Source: Dama dama (taxonomy: Eukaryota; Chordata; Mammalia; Artiodactyla; Cervidae). From it: DNA of 64,000 bases. Below, piece after piece: positions 1 through 64,000 of the stretch. A model generated the notes under the pieces. It did not search any database. It saw only the letters and a program-made list of their open reading frames with translations, and was not told the DNA's origin. How positions within the stretch are numbered: position 1 is the stretch's first letter; every line of letters begins with the position of its first letter. The position numbers and the translations under genes are program-made. The stretch covers positions 22,846,481-22,910,480 of the forward strand of contig NC_083693.1 in assembly GCF_033118175.1 (NCBI RefSeq), given 5' to 3'.

Positions 1-62055
<62,055 letters not shown>

Positions 62056-64000
62056 CTGAAATGCAGAATGGAACAAAGACCAGGTGTGAAGAAAACCTTC
62101 TTCCTGTTCATCTATTAAAATGCTAGCCATGATTTCTGCGCTCTACACTAAACCATAAGAATTGACATTTCACATCTGTATCACCAACCACACCCAACCC
62201 ACCATGAGTTCCTGCATCGTTGTCTACATCCCCAAAGCCAGACTGCGGCCCGAGATTATGTTAGTTATCGCTCCCTTCCTGAAGTAAGTGCGTGAACATC
62301 ATTAAACAGCACTCACTCTGCATCACCTCTACAGTAGGGCAGTGAGTCGCCTATTTTCCTCTCGGCGTTACCTTACTCTATCAACAGCACAGAATAATGC
62401 CTCTGGGAAAGTCTGTCTATGCCACCATAACAGCATTTGTAAATGCTGAAATGCAGCCCACCTCCCTTGAAGCCCCAACCCTGTGAGTCCGGCTTTCTGA
62501 AGGAAAAGATGCTGCTCTCACCTCCAGAGGTGTGAAGATTTGGCAGTCTAGTAAAACCATGTCTCCACGGTTTGCACAAAACGTGGATTCTACGGCCAAA
62601 TCAGTTTGGGAAACACTGGGTTAAAAAGTTATATACATCCCATGGCTTGTGACTCTTCACAGTCTACCATGCTTGTGGATGCCGTGAGCTTACAGGAGAA
62701 GCTCATAGGAGTGCGTCCCAAAGTGATTTGCCCACAAAAGCCTTTTTTGCAGGGAGCATTTCTCTGGATATGAGCACTCTCTGGAATGAGTGCCCTATTA
62801 AGAAGTGTTTGATAAGGTAATTATTGTTTGTTTCAGTTCTCCTCTGTGAGCAGCTGGCAGTCAACAGAATCAGATGCCTCACTCACACCCACTGGAAACC
62901 AGCGGTCCGCTCCTGCCAAGTCTTCTCACAAAGCTTCTCCCGTCTGACCCCTCAACCGCTGCTACTTCCCTCATCCTCACACCAATTGTCCCTTCAGGGG
63001 CTTATTCTACATCTTCCTGGTCGGACCTTCTGGCTTTAACTACTTACTCTGGAGTCTCCAACACACAGTCATTAGATTAAGCTTTCTAAATGAAATACTA
63101 TTTCTGTCCTGCTGCTCTGCTCAAGAGGGTAGGCTTATCAATACCCACAGGATAAAGGCAACATATCCTTCTAGGTATTCAAGACATACACACTTTGATT
63201 TGTCAATATCACCGCGCTCTTCCAACCCCGAGGCCTGGTGGTTCCCCAACTACATTATAAGAACATCCTTCTCTTAGTATCTTTCACAGAGGGCAATAAC
63301 CTGGGCCCTTTTATCTTATCTAACCAGCTCAATCTATTCTTCAAGCGTAGGGCAGTTCATGTACCACAACTTCCTCTAGTTTTAAAACCCCTTCAATGGT
63401 CCCTGTGGCTCACTGACTTCTACCTCTGGACGTATCATCACACTCACTGACCTTCAGTGACGCACTGCTTTTCACAGGTACAGGTTTGGTGCCACGAATC
63501 TGAATGACAGCCTCTTGGACAAAGAGGCCATGTCTTACATACACTTTTATTACTGAGGACCCAAGCATTCCACTTTACACAGGGAATAAATAGCAACAAA
63601 AGACAAGGATCTGTGCAGCCAGTGTAGCAAATAAGAGATCCTGACAGATCCTTGTCTTTTGTAGAATACAGAGACACTTCCCTTTCCCACCACTTCTCTT
63701 TAAAGTGCTTTAATTCTTTCAAGGAGTCTCCACAATATCTCTGAACTAGATATATCTAATTGTGTAAATAATAAGATGAAATGAGTTGGTAAAGCCATTA
63801 TACAACACGTCCTCCTCTCCTGTTTTAATGATTCTCCTTTGATACCAAGATGAGGTCACCTTCCAGTTCAACATGAGAATCGTCATTTACTTCTGTAGTC
63901 TTTTCTCTTACCAACATCTATGTGTGTGACCAGACCCTTTCAGCAGTACACCTTTCCCCTGAAAACTCAAAAGCCAGCAGTCAGCACACCTTGCATTCCC
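62056..64000. other. Intron upstream of window exon 1, incomplete
   Basis: 1945 bp to the window edge. No coding exon recognised; the chromodomain exons must lie further upstream. Contains the 19-bp inverted repeat. 62800-63460 is pyrimidine-rich, possibly an old LINE, unassigned. Confidence 0.8.
63596..63662. repeat. 19-bp perfect inverted repeat, 29-nt loop
   Basis: acaaaagacaaggatctgt (63596-63614) is the exact reverse complement of 63644-63662. The stem-loop is 67 nt. It lies in the intron upstream of window exon 1. Confidence 0.95.

Overview
This window is intronic and exonic DNA from a ruminant nuclear genome. The host group is read from the repeats: Bov-tA tRNA-derived SINEs, BovB (RTE) LINE fragments, CHR-2-type cetartiodactyl SINEs, ruminant L1 3' ends and an 80-bp mariner-type element with 'ccaaaaagttc' arms. 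There are no prokaryotic genes, CRISPR arrays or operons.

One protein-coding gene spans almost the whole window on the minus strand: CHD2, the chromodomain helicase DNA-binding protein 2. I could place 26 consecutive internal coding exons between 62055 and 1. All have GT donors and AG acceptors, and all join in phase to give 3605 nt (1201 complete codons) with no stop. In transcript order they encode the entry to the Snf2 ATPase (62055-61931), the Walker A and DEAH lobe (58.6-55.4 kb), the second RecA lobe with the arginine-finger motif (44.1-35.3 kb), acidic and lysine-rich linkers (34.3-29.0 kb), the SANT-SLIDE DNA-binding region (29.0-20.0 kb), a basic low-complexity tail (18.9-14.6 kb), the C-terminal helical (CHCT) domain (14.7-7.8 kb) and the start of the His/Arg-rich C-terminus (5.3 kb to the window edge). 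The N-terminal half with the chromodomains lies beyond position 64000, and the last coding part lies before position 1. Identification as CHD2 rather than CHD1 rests on recalled family sequence, for example the 'PAYLGGENLELRDY' segment and the 'LMSRNT' segment.

The introns make up about 94% of the window and hold fossil and young mobile elements: an MLT1-type LTR, hAT-Charlie and Tigger DNA transposons, MIRs, several old L1/HAL1 stretches, younger 5'-truncated L1s with target-site duplications (TSDs), BovB, Bov-tA and CHR-2 insertions. One processed pseudogene (RPS15A) sits in sense opposite to CHD2 at 60.4-60.9 kb. The 11.3-kb intron at 44.1-55.4 kb is the most repeat-dense.

No new multigene system is visible. 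The observations most worth checking are a mariner-type hairpin related to the ruminant miR-2284/2285 microRNA family (49.8 kb), a likely L1 3' transduction with a 21-bp TSD (40.9-41.4 kb), a 16-bp minisatellite with an exact 96-bp higher-order repeat (12.8-13.2 kb), a weak splice donor beside a 42-nt in-frame exon in the SANT-SLIDE region, a 19-bp perfect inverted repeat (63.6 kb), and two insertions that look like bare poly(A) tails flanked by TSDs. Most of the remaining open reading frames are chance or repeat-derived.
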